DNA of 64,000 bases from VAZQ01 sp963702695. Its GTDB lineage: Bacteria; Pseudomonadota; Alphaproteobacteria; Rhizobiales; Xanthobacteraceae. A program made the position numbers and the translations under genes. The number at the start of each line of letters is the position of its first letter. The stretch's first letter is position 1. Under the pieces are notes generated by a model. That model made no database searches. It was not told the DNA's origin and saw nothing but the letters and a program-made list of their open reading frames with translations. Location of the stretch: positions 186,001-250,000 of the forward strand of contig CAVPDS010000030.1 in NCBI GenBank assembly GCA_963702695.1, read 5' to 3'. Below are positions 10,389 to 18,207 of the stretch, in pieces.

Positions 10389-11375
10389 ATGGCGTTTCGG
10401 AAGGCTCTCGTTGCGGTCACGCTGGCGCTTGGACTTGCGGCACCGGGCACCGCGCAAACCGTGAAGCTGCGTTATGGCCAGACGGCTTCCACGCTGCGCA
10501 GCGTGTTTTCCCTTCCTATCTTCATCGCGCAGCGCGAAGGCTTTTTCGCCCGCGAAGGGCTCGACGTCACCGTCGTCCCGATCGCGGGCGGCACCGACAA
10601 GATGATCGCCGCGCTGCACGAAGACACCGTCGATCTCACGCACGTATCGACGCCGTTCCTGATCCAGGCGGCGCTCGCCGGCTCGGATGCGGTAGCGGTC
10701 GCCGCCGAGTTCAACAACCCGATCTACAGTCTGGTGGCGAAGCCCGAGATCAAGAGTTTTGCTGATCTCAAGGGCAAGCTGCTCGGCCTTGCGGTTGCCG
10801 CCGACACGATCGCGATTTCGACCCGCAAGCTTCTGGCGCTGCACGGGCTTCGCGAGGGCGATTTCCGGGTCAAGGAGATGCAGGGAACTCCGGCCCGGTT
10901 CGATTGCCTCAAGCGCGGCGAATGCGACGCGGTGCCGCTCGGGCAGCCGCAGGATTTCCTGGCGCTCGATCTGGGTAATCGCCTGCTGGGTCTCTCCAGC
11001 GACGCCGTTCCGGCCTTCGTTTACACCGTCACCGCGGTTCGGCGTTCCTGGGCGGAGGCGCACAAGGATGCAGTCATGCACTACGTCCGTGCGCTCGCCT
11101 CGGCGTTCCGGTTCATTCGCGCGCCCAACAAGCGCTTTGAGGTGATCAGGACGATCGTGGAAACCACGGACTCATCCGACGCGATCGCGCGCCAGACGAT
11201 CCAGCTTTACCTGCAACCGGACCGCGGCGTCCTCCCGAGGCAAGCCGAAATCGATCTCAAGGGATTGACGCAGGCGATCGCGATGATGGGGGAGGGCGGA
11301 ACGCTCAAGGCGCCGCTCCCCGATGCGGCGCGCTTCGTCGACCTGCAATACCTGCGGGCGGCCGGCGTGCAGTGA
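10389..11375 (+). CDS. Periplasmic NMT1/SsuA-like substrate-binding protein, copy 2
   Basis: 328-aa tandem paralogue of the preceding gene, 20 nt downstream with a GGAG ribosome site. It has a signal peptide (about residues 1-21, ending GTAQT). It shares blocks with copy 1: GGTDKMIAALHEDTVDLTHVSTPF, FDCLKRGEC, PLGQPQDF and LQYLRAAGVQ at the end. The pair probably arose by duplication and may bind different ligands for one shared transporter elsewhere. Its stop is 6 nt from the convergent mazG stop. Confidence 0.8.
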   Translation: MAFRKALVAVTLALGLAAPGTAQTVKLRYGQTASTLRSVFSLPIFIAQREGFFAREGLDVTVVPIAGGTDKMIAALHEDTVDLTHVSTPFLIQAALAGSDAVAVAAEFNNPIYSLVAKPEIKSFADLKGKLLGLAVAADTIAISTRKLLALHGLREGDFRVKEMQGTPARFDCLKRGECDAVPLGQPQDFLALDLGNRLLGLSSDAVPAFVYTVTAVRRSWAEAHKDAVMHYVRALASAFRFIRAPNKRFEVIRTIVETTDSSDAIARQTIQLYLQPDRGVLPRQAEIDLKGLTQAIAMMGEGGTLKAPLPDAARFVDLQYLRAAGVQ

Positions 11376-11381
11376 GGGCGG

Positions 11382-12182
11382 CTATTTCTCTGCTGCCTTC
11401 GCTTCGTCCCACAGCGCATCCATCTCAGCCAGCGTCGAACCGGACGGCGTTTTTCCGTGCGCCGCGAGCGCACGTTCGATCGCACCGAAGCGGCGCTCGA
11501 ATTTCTGGTTGGTCGCGCGTAGCACCGCCTCCGGATCGGCCGCAAGATGACGGGCGAGATTGACGACCGCGAACAGAAGATCGCCCACCTCGGCCGCGGC
11601 GGCGCGGCTTTCGCCGGCGCGGATTTCGGCCTCGATTTCGTCCGCTTCTTCGCGGATTTTCGCGAGCACGGCCATCGGGTCGTTCCAGTCGAAGCCGACC
11701 TTGCCGGCCTTCTGCTGCAGCTTGAGCGCGCGGGTGAGGGCGGGGAGCACCACCGGCACCCCCGCGAGTGCGCCTTCGGGCTCCCCGCCGGCGGCCTTGC
11801 GCGCCTTCTCCTCGGCTTTGATCCGCTCCCATGATTTCTCGACCTGCCGTGGCGTGAGGCCCTGAACATCGTCGAAGACATGTGGGTGCCGCCGCACAAG
11901 TTTCTCCGTGATTGACTGCACGACATCGCCGAAGTCGAAGGCGGCCTGCTCCTGCGCCATACGGGCGTGGAACACGACCTGGAGCAGGAGGTCGCCCAGT
12001 TCCTCGCGCAGGTCGCCGAGGTCGCCGCGCGCGATCGCGTCAGCGACCTCGTAGGCCTCCTCGATCGTGTAGGGAGCAACGGTCGCAAAATCCTGTTCGA
12101 GATCCCACGGACAGCCCGTGCCGGGCGTGCGTAGCGCTGACATGATCTCGATCAGCCGGGCAATGTCGCGGGAAGGTGTCAT
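11382..12182 (-). CDS. mazG: Nucleoside triphosphate pyrophosphohydrolase MazG
   Basis: 266-aa all-alpha NTP pyrophosphohydrolase that hydrolyses (d)NTPs to NMP and PPi for nucleotide-pool cleaning. Two MazG repeats are visible: the N-terminal one carries GTGCPWDLEQDF and EEAYEVADAI with DLREELGDLLLQ, the C-terminal one has EEADEIEAEI and EVGDLLFAVVNLARH, the acidic residues being Mg ligands. It is the usual hfq-hflX neighbour, here convergent and displaced by two binding-protein genes. The ATG lacks a Shine-Dalgarno and is preceded by a pyrimidine-rich heptamer array (in mRNA sense). Confidence 0.95.
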   Translation of the reverse strand: MTPSRDIARLIEIMSALRTPGTGCPWDLEQDFATVAPYTIEEAYEVADAIARGDLGDLREELGDLLLQVVFHARMAQEQAAFDFGDVVQSITEKLVRRHPHVFDDVQGLTPRQVEKSWERIKAEEKARKAAGGEPEGALAGVPVVLPALTRALKLQQKAGKVGFDWNDPMAVLAKIREEADEIEAEIRAGESRAAAAEVGDLLFAVVNLARHLAADPEAVLRATNQKFERRFGAIERALAAHGKTPSGSTLAEMDALWDEAKAAEK

Positions 12183-12185
12183 GTT

Positions 12186-12312
12186 GAGGAGAGAGGACAG
12201 AGGACGGAGGACAGGGTGAAGTGGGTAAAAGAAAGGGCGAGGGAAGAATAGACCCTCCCTCGCCCGATGTCTGTGGCCGACGTCTTGCGACCTCTGTCGT
12301 CCGTCGTCTGTC
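12186..12312. repeat. Inverted heptamer-repeat element 1 (dps-mazG gap)
   Basis: On the + strand, four heptamers GAGGAGA, GAGGACA, GAGGACG and GAGGACA occupy 12186-12213. A mirror array (rc CGACAGA, CGACGGA, CGACAGA) occupies 12292-12312. Core arms 12196-12214 and 12294-12312 are complementary at 17 of 19 positions. The element fills the dps-mazG gap: one arm starts 4 nt after the dps stop and the other ends 13 nt before the mazG start. It encloses the dps terminator. A second element of the same plan lies between accB and accC. Confidence 0.7.
12235..12265 (-). terminator. Rho-independent terminator of dps
   Basis: GGGCGAGGGA (12235-12244) pairs with TCCCTCGCCC (12256-12265) in a perfect 10-bp stem. 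Read on the minus strand it is followed by TTTCTTTTAC, a good U-rich tail, and lies about 50 nt after the dps stop. Confidence 0.8.
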
Positions 12313-12316
12313 GACC

Positions 12317-12859
12317 CTAATGCCCGGAGCGATCGGCGCCGCGGCTTGCTTCGAACAGGAACCAGTTCCGCTTCTCGGCCTCGTCGATGAAAACTTCGAG
12401 CAGGCTCGCTGTCGCCACGTCGTCGTGCTCATCGGCGAGCTTGTGTGCTTGGCGCATGTTCGCGATGTGGGCCTTGTTGTCGTTCATCAGTTCGACCAGC
12501 ATGTCGCCGGGATGGACAAAGTCCTCGTCGCTGTCCTTGATCCGCTGCAGCTTGGCGATGTGGCCGATCGACCGGATGGTCGTTCCGCCGACCTTGCGCA
12601 CCCGTTCGGCCAGGATGTCGATGCTCTTCTCGATCTGGTCGGCCTGGTCGTCGAGCAACAGGTGGTAGCTGCGGAAGTGCGGGCCGCTGACGTGCCAGTG
12701 GAAATTCTTGGTCTTGACGTAGAGGGCAAAGGTGTCGGCGAGCAGGGCATTGAGCGCCCCCGATACTTCTTCTACCGCCTCGGGCGTCAGATCGCTCGGG
12801 GTATCGAGGCGGGACGGCGCATGGCCGGCGGGCTCAAGCTTGCGGACTTTTTGGCTCAC
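12317..12859 (-). CDS. dps: DNA starvation/stationary phase protection protein Dps
   Basis: 180-aa ferritin-like protein that forms a dodecamer, oxidises and stores iron and shields DNA. The ferroxidase-site pattern is visible: NFHWHVSGPHF, then LLLDDQADQIEKSIDILAERVRKVGG, supplying His, Asp and Glu across subunits. A Lys/Arg-containing N-terminal tail may contact DNA. The GTG start at 12859 is chosen for its AGGAGGTT ribosome site 6 nt upstream; longer frames to 12991 read into low-complexity sequence. It has its own terminator and a 259-nt upstream gap, so it is probably monocistronic. Confidence 0.95.
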   Translation of the reverse strand: MSQKVRKLEPAGHAPSRLDTPSDLTPEAVEEVSGALNALLADTFALYVKTKNFHWHVSGPHFRSYHLLLDDQADQIEKSIDILAERVRKVGGTTIRSIGHIAKLQRIKDSDEDFVHPGDMLVELMNDNKAHIANMRQAHKLADEHDDVATASLLEVFIDEAEKRNWFLFEASRGADRSGH

Positions 12860-13118
12860 GGAAGAACCTCCTGGTTGGAAAATAGTGGGCGGGCGCGGGA
12901 CCCCAGCCGTGGAACCGTATGCCGGCTCAACGCTCCGCAAGCCGCCGTGTTCCGCCTTCCGGTTTCTGATCTTTCCCGCCTCAATTCGCATAAGGTATAT
13001 TATGGAACATCTTTGGATGAGCGACCGAGAGATCGAGCAAACTCAACCAATTGCCGGTAGATTTTTGACAAAAAGATATCGGCCGCGGTGGCGGTTTGAA
13101 GGAGAACAATGGTTCGTC

Positions 13119-13919
13119 TCAACAATCCAGCGTCAGGCTCAGTCCGTCAAAGGCCGGCTCGACGTTGCCGGGAAGCTGGCCGCGCAGCACGTCGTAATCG
13201 AAATCGGTGTGCAGGTTGGTAAGAATCGCGCGCTCGGGTCTGAGCCGTGCAATCCAGCGCAACGTATCGTCGAGACAGAAATGGCTCGGATGTGGCCTGT
13301 AGCGCAGCGCATCGACAACCCAGACCTTGAGCCCGATCAGCGCCGCGGCACTTTCAGCGGGCAGGTCGCTCAGATCGCAGGAATAGGCAAGATCGCCGAA
13401 CCGGAAGCCGAGCGAGGTGATGTCGCCGTGCTCCTGCAGAATGGGCAGCGCGGTGATCGCTCCGCCGTGGCCTTCAATCGTTAGCAATTCGCCGGCCGCA
13501 AGGCGGTTCTCGCGCACGATCGGCGGATATTCGCTTCCCGGCGGCGCGGCGAAGCAATAATCGAACCGCAAGCGCAAGATCTGCGAGGTGCGCTCGTCGA
13601 GATAGACCGGCACCCGTTTGCGGCGATGGATGAACGGCCCGCGCAGGTCGTCGATGCCGTGGGTATGGTCGGCATGCTCGTGGGTGTAGAGCACCCCGTC
13701 GATCCAATCGACGTCGGCGTCGAGCAATTGCTCGCGCAGATCGGGCGAGGTGTCGATCAGTACGCGGGTCACGCCGGCGTCCGATCGGCGTTCCACCAGG
13801 AACGAGGTGCGACGGCGGCGGTTCTTGGGGTTATTGGGATCGGCATTCCCCCAGCCGAGTGCCGGGCGCGGCACGCCGCCGGACGACCCGCAGCCGAGGA
13901 TCGTAAAACGCAGCGTCAT
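13119..13919 (-). CDS. MBL-fold metal-dependent hydrolase (PhnP-like)
   Basis: 266-aa metallo-beta-lactamase-fold protein of the PhnP/RNase Z-like phosphodiesterase group. It opens with TILGCGSSGGVPRPALGWG, then the metal motif THEHADHTHGIDDLR, a later SCDLSDLP-type ligand region and a C-terminal THLHTD-like NLHTDFDYD. It overlaps the tatD stop by 4 nt (ATGA) at the end of a metG-tatD-MBL operon, a common alphaproteobacterial arrangement. The substrate is not known; a nucleotide or cyclic phosphodiester is plausible. Confidence 0.85.
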   Translation of the reverse strand: MTLRFTILGCGSSGGVPRPALGWGNADPNNPKNRRRRTSFLVERRSDAGVTRVLIDTSPDLREQLLDADVDWIDGVLYTHEHADHTHGIDDLRGPFIHRRKRVPVYLDERTSQILRLRFDYCFAAPPGSEYPPIVRENRLAAGELLTIEGHGGAITALPILQEHGDITSLGFRFGDLAYSCDLSDLPAESAAALIGLKVWVVDALRYRPHPSHFCLDDTLRWIARLRPERAILTNLHTDFDYDVLRGQLPGNVEPAFDGLSLTLDC

Positions 13920-14716
13920 GCCGCGGCTGCCGCGAAGCGCGGCACTTTGTTGAACAGCCGGAAGAAATTCTCGGTCGTCTGCCGCCCAATCTCCTCGAAC
14001 GAGACCCCGCGGGTGTCCGCCAGAACCTTTGCGGTTTCGACAACGAACGAAGGCTCGTTACGCTTGCCGCGATGTCGGCCCGGCGCGAGGTACGGCGCGT
14101 CGGTCTCGACCAGGATGCGATCGGCGGGAAGGCTCGCCGCGATCGCGCGCAGGTCCTCGGACTTCTTGAACGTCAAAATCCCGGTAAACGAGATCGAGAG
14201 GCCGAGCGCGATGGCGCGTTCGGCGAGGCCGCGCCCGCCGGTGTAACAGTGCAGTACGGCGGGGAAGGGGCCCCTCCCCGTCTCTTCTTCGAGGATGCGC
14301 GCCATGTCCTCGTCCGCCTCGCGCGAATGGATCACCAGCGGCAGCTTGGTTTCGCGCGCCGCGGCGATGTGAGCGCGGAAGCCGCGTTCCTGCGCATCGC
14401 GCGGGCTGTAGTCGTAGTGATAATCGAGCCCAGCCTCGCCGATCGCCACCACCTTCGGGTGGCGCGAGCGCGCGACCAGGTCGGGCGTTCCGATATCAAG
14501 CTCCTCGTGCGCGTGGTGCGGATGCGTGCCGACCGAGCAGAACACCTCGGCAAAGCGCTCGGCGATCGCCAGCACCTCGGCGTGCCGCTTGACCCGTGTC
14601 GAGATGGTGACGATCCGCCCGAGACCGGCCGCACGGGCGCGCTCGACGATTGGATCAAGTACATCCGCAAAATCGGGAAAATCGAGGTGGCAGTGGCTGT
14701 CGATCAGCATCGTCAT
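13916..14716 (-). CDS. tatD: TatD family metal-dependent deoxyribonuclease
   Basis: 266-aa TIM-barrel hydrolase of the TatD family, active as a 3'-5' exonuclease or AP endonuclease in studied members. Metal ligands appear in order: DSHCHLDF near the N-terminus, GEAGLDYHYD, LPLVIHSRE, LHCYTGG and the final Asp in ETDAPYLAPGRHRGKRNEP. It overlaps metG and the MBL gene by ATGA at each end, so the three are translationally coupled. Confidence 0.92.
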   Translation of the reverse strand: MTMLIDSHCHLDFPDFADVLDPIVERARAAGLGRIVTISTRVKRHAEVLAIAERFAEVFCSVGTHPHHAHEELDIGTPDLVARSRHPKVVAIGEAGLDYHYDYSPRDAQERGFRAHIAAARETKLPLVIHSREADEDMARILEEETGRGPFPAVLHCYTGGRGLAERAIALGLSISFTGILTFKKSEDLRAIAASLPADRILVETDAPYLAPGRHRGKRNEPSFVVETAKVLADTRGVSFEEIGRQTTENFFRLFNKVPRFAAAAA

Positions 14717-16278
14717 TCGGGCCGCGCGCTCGCTTCGCTCTCGACATAACGCGGGAACACCGGCGCCGGCGCCGGCAGCGTGGAGCCCGGCGCGATTCGG
14801 CGCTCGCCGCCCAGGTGTGCAAAGCCGCGCTCACCGGCCGGGACCGCCAGCAGGTCGAGCAGCTTTCCGGCCGATGCGGGCATAAACGGCTGCGCCAGGA
14901 TCGCGACCTGCCGGATCACCTCGGCGGTGACATAGAGCACGGTGCCCTGCCGCGCCGGATCGGTCTTCGCCAACGCCCACGGCGCCTCACCGGCGAAATA
15001 GCGGTTGGCGTCTGCGACCACGGCCCAGACCGTGTTGAGCACGTGGTGGAGGCCTTGCGTCTTCATCGCTTCGCGCGCCTTGCCGATCATGGCGTCAGCA
15101 GCCGCCAGCATCGCCTGATCGTTGTCCATGAACGCGCCCGGCTTCGGCAGCGTTCCGCCGAGTTGGCGCGCGACCATCGTCAGCGAGCGCTGCGCCAGGT
15201 TGCCGAGGTCGTTGGCGAGATCGGCATTGATGCGAGCCACGACCGCCTCGTGGCTGTAGTTGCCATCCTGGCCGAACGGCACTTCGCGCATCACGAAGTA
15301 GCGCAACGGGTCGACGCCGTAGGCATCCACCAGCGCGAACGGGTCGACCACGTTGCCGACCGACTTCGACATCTTCTCGCCGCGGCTGAGGATGAAGCCA
15401 TGCGAGAAGATGCGGCGCGGCACCTCAATTCCTGCCGACATCAGGAACGCCGGCCAATAGACCGCGTGGAAGCGCACGATATCCTTGCCGATCACATGCA
15501 GGTCGGCCGGCCAGTAGCGGCGAAACATCGGAGAGTTGGTGTCCGGAAAGCCGACGCCGGTGATGTAGTTGGTGAGCGCGTCGACCCACACATACATGAT
15601 GTGCTTCGGATTGCCCGGCACCTTGATGCCCCAGTCGAAGGTCGTGCGCGAGATCGAAAGATCCTGCAGGCCGCCGCGCACGAAGCTGGAGACCTCGTTG
15701 AGGCGCTCCTTCGGCAGCACGAAGTCGGGATGCTGTTCGTAGAGATCGAGGAGCTTCTGCTGATAGGCCGCGAGCTTGAAGAAATAGCTTTCCTCCTCGA
15801 CCCACTCGACCGGCGTGCCGAGCGGGCCAAGCCGCTGGCCCTTCTCGTCGAGACGCGTCTCGCTCTCGTCGTAATAGGCCTCGTCGCGCACCGAGTACCA
15901 GCCGGAATATTTGTCGAGATAGATATCGCCGGCGCGCTCCATCCGCTCCCAGATCGCCTCGGAGGAACGGTGATGGCGCTCCTCCGTGGTGTGGATGAAA
16001 TCGTCGTTCGAGCAGTTTAGCTTCTGCACCATGGCTTCGAAGCGCGGCACATTGCGCGCGACCAGTTGCTGCGGCGTCAGGCCGTCTTTCGTCGCCGTCT
16101 GCAGCATCTTGATGCCGTGCTCGTCCACGCCGGTGAGGAAATACACGTCATAGCCATCGAGCCGCATGAAGCGGGCGATCGCGTCGGTCGCAATCGCTTC
16201 GTAGGCGTGCCCGATGTGCGGGACACCGTTCGGGTAGAAGATGGCCGTCGTGATGTAGTAGCGAGGCTGCTCAGCCAT
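14713..16278 (-). CDS. metG: Methionyl-tRNA synthetase
   Basis: 521-aa class I aminoacyl-tRNA synthetase that charges tRNA-Met. The HIGH motif is PHIGHAYEA near residue 20 and the KMSKS loop is GEKMSKSVGNVV. The catalytic core and anticodon-binding helices are present. The short length means there is no C-terminal EMAP/Trbp111-like tRNA-binding extension, as usual in alphaproteobacteria. It follows holB after a dispersed palindrome and overlaps tatD. Confidence 0.97.
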   Translation of the reverse strand: MAEQPRYYITTAIFYPNGVPHIGHAYEAIATDAIARFMRLDGYDVYFLTGVDEHGIKMLQTATKDGLTPQQLVARNVPRFEAMVQKLNCSNDDFIHTTEERHHRSSEAIWERMERAGDIYLDKYSGWYSVRDEAYYDESETRLDEKGQRLGPLGTPVEWVEEESYFFKLAAYQQKLLDLYEQHPDFVLPKERLNEVSSFVRGGLQDLSISRTTFDWGIKVPGNPKHIMYVWVDALTNYITGVGFPDTNSPMFRRYWPADLHVIGKDIVRFHAVYWPAFLMSAGIEVPRRIFSHGFILSRGEKMSKSVGNVVDPFALVDAYGVDPLRYFVMREVPFGQDGNYSHEAVVARINADLANDLGNLAQRSLTMVARQLGGTLPKPGAFMDNDQAMLAAADAMIGKAREAMKTQGLHHVLNTVWAVVADANRYFAGEAPWALAKTDPARQGTVLYVTAEVIRQVAILAQPFMPASAGKLLDLLAVPAGERGFAHLGGERRIAPGSTLPAPAPVFPRYVESEASARPE

Positions 16279-16308
16279 CGGATCGTCTCACGGGATGGGC
16301 TATGACAA

Positions 16309-16331
16309 ATGGCCGGGACAAGCCCGGCCAT
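16309..16331. repeat. Dispersed ATGGCCGG palindrome, copy 2
   Basis: ATGGCCGGG and CCCGGCCAT form a perfect 9-bp stem with loop ACAAG in the 73-nt holB-metG gap. The loop is the complement of the copy at 6538-6560, so this copy is inverted relative to that one. Confidence 0.7.
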
Positions 16332-16351
16332 CGCACGACCGCTGATAGGTA

Positions 16352-17389
16352 TCAACCGCGCGATGCCTCGGCAAGCCACCCGAAGACATTGAAAACCAAG
16401 GGTTTGCGCTCGAGATTGTATTCACCGGCATCGCGCGCCGCGCCGTTGATCCGCTGGTGCGCGGTCGCGAGCCGCATCAGGCGCCGCGGGTCCGGGGGAT
16501 CGTCTGCCACCCGCTCCGACAGCCAGGCGTTGATGGTGTCGGTAAACGCCGCAAGTTTTTGGGGCTCGGTTCCCGCAATAGCGTCGCCGAGCGCGTGCAG
16601 CGCCCGAGGGTCGGGACGCGGCAGTTGGCCGAGCAGATCAAGCACTTGCCGGCGAAGCACCAGCGTTGAACCTTCGAGGAGGGCGAGCGCGCGGGCGGTG
16701 CTGCCTTCAGCGGCTTCCGCGGCCGCACGCAGATCGGGTTCATCTGGATCGCGTCCGAGCGCATGGGCAGCGGCTTCGGCGGTACCAGCCGCCGACAGTT
16801 CCCGCAGCGTCAGCGCGCGGCAGCGCGAGCGCAATGTAGGAAGCACCCGGCCCGGCAGATGGCTTACCAGGAGGAGCAGGGCGCGCACTGGCGGCTCCTC
16901 CAACACTTTGAGCAGCGCATTGGCGCTCGATGCATTCATCTCGTCGACGGAATCGACGATGGCGATGCGCCATCCCCCCTCCCCGGCGGTAGAGCCGAAA
17001 AACGGGACCGCGCGCCGGACGTCATCGACCAGGATTTTCGTACGCAGTTTCCCGGTATCCCCGACGGTGCGTTCCAGCACCAGGAGATCCGGCTGCCCCT
17101 GCGCCGCCACGCGCCGCAATACCGGATGATCGGGCGGCAGCGCCAACGAGGTCGCCGACTGCACTTGTGGAGCACCCGGGTCCGGAAACGCGAAGATGAA
17201 GCGCGCCAGGCGGAAGGCAAGGGTCGCTTTGCCAACGCCGAGCGGTCCGCCGATCAACCAGGCGTGGGGAAAGCGCCGGCCGCGATAGGCCTTGAGCAAA
17301 GCCTGCTCGGCCTCAGCGTGGCCGAACAGCTCGGTGTTCTCGTGCGGGCGCAGCGGCTCGCCGGCGTCGTCGCGCTCGGTCTCGCTCAC
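16352..17389 (-). CDS. holB: DNA polymerase III subunit delta'
   Basis: 345-aa clamp-loader subunit delta'. The N-terminal AAA+ module starts with NTELFGHAEAEQALLKAY. Its P-loop-like segment is GPLGVGKATLAFRLARF, followed by SANALLKVLEEPP (sensor/SRC-like region) and LRSRCR. Delta' proteins bind rather than hydrolyse ATP, so motif decay is expected. The C-terminal helical collar is present. It overlaps tmk by 4 nt (ATGA), the conserved tmk-holB pair. Confidence 0.93.
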   Translation of the reverse strand: MSETERDDAGEPLRPHENTELFGHAEAEQALLKAYRGRRFPHAWLIGGPLGVGKATLAFRLARFIFAFPDPGAPQVQSATSLALPPDHPVLRRVAAQGQPDLLVLERTVGDTGKLRTKILVDDVRRAVPFFGSTAGEGGWRIAIVDSVDEMNASSANALLKVLEEPPVRALLLLVSHLPGRVLPTLRSRCRALTLRELSAAGTAEAAAHALGRDPDEPDLRAAAEAAEGSTARALALLEGSTLVLRRQVLDLLGQLPRPDPRALHALGDAIAGTEPQKLAAFTDTINAWLSERVADDPPDPRRLMRLATAHQRINGAARDAGEYNLERKPLVFNVFGWLAEASRG

Positions 17390-18054
17390 GAGGCCACCTC
17401 GTCCAGCGCGATCCGACGCTGCGCGGGATCCAGGCGTTTCGCCACTTCGGTCCAGATGTTCATCGCGACCTTGGCGCGCGGCTCGCTGGCGTCGATGAGC
17501 ACGCAGCGATTGGGTTCACGGGCGGCAAGATCGCAATAGGCATCACGCAGCTTCTGATGAAATTCGAGCGTTTCCGCCTCGAAGCGATCGGCCGCGCCCG
17601 CGCCTCGCCGCTTGCTCGCGCGCAAAAGCCCGACCTCCGCCGGCACATCGAGCACGAAGGTGATGTCCGGCCGCAGCAGCCCGACGGTGACCCATTCGAG
17701 CGCGCGGATCAGTTTGATGTCCACCTGCCCCATCGACCCTTGATAGACCCGTGTCGAGTCGATGAAACGATCGCAGAGGACCCAGCTTCCGGCCGCCAGC
17801 GCCGGCTGGATCACGGTCTTCACATGATCGTCGCGAGCCGCGGCGAACAGGATCGCCTCGGCCTCCGCGCCAAGCGGCTTGGCGGCCCCGGACAGGATCA
17901 CATGCCGGATGATTTCCGCGCCGGGCGAGCCGCCGGGTTCGCGCGTGGTGACGACCCCAATGCCGGCCGCGCGCAGACGGTCGGCCAGGATCCTCGTATG
18001 GGTGGACTTGCCCGTCCCCTCCCCGCCCTCGAACGTGATGAATTGTCCGCGCAT
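17386..18054 (-). CDS. tmk: Thymidylate kinase
   Basis: 222-aa P-loop kinase that phosphorylates dTMP to dTDP. Walker A is FEGGEGTGKSTH near the N-terminus. The DR(F) motif is CDRFIDSTRVYQG, and the LID region has RASKRRGAGAADRFE. The start has the standard MRGQFITFEGGEG form. It sits between the carboxypeptidase gene and holB, and overlaps holB by 4 nt. Confidence 0.96.
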   Translation of the reverse strand: MRGQFITFEGGEGTGKSTHTRILADRLRAAGIGVVTTREPGGSPGAEIIRHVILSGAAKPLGAEAEAILFAAARDDHVKTVIQPALAAGSWVLCDRFIDSTRVYQGSMGQVDIKLIRALEWVTVGLLRPDITFVLDVPAEVGLLRASKRRGAGAADRFEAETLEFHQKLRDAYCDLAAREPNRCVLIDASEPRAKVAMNIWTEVAKRLDPAQRRIALDEVAS

Positions 18055-18207
18055 CTCGCCGCCTCATGCAACCTGATAAATATAAGAGTGGGCACGCCGT
18101 GTCATTGCCACCACCGCCGTTTCCCGCGGGCAGGAGGCGGCGGATGAGGGGTCGCAGCATGCCGCGGGCGGGTGACGACCGGCTTAAGGGCGCCCGATTG
18201 GGGGCCC

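Noticed and set aside
13002..13118. Short plus-strand frame beginning MEHLWMSDREIEQT
   Set aside because: A possible transposase fragment was considered, but the frame continues only antisense to the MBL gene and the match is too weak to name.
12860..13118. OxyR or Irr site upstream of dps
   Set aside because: An AT-rich ATAAGGTATATTAT stretch is present near 12991, but neither consensus is matched well enough to claim.
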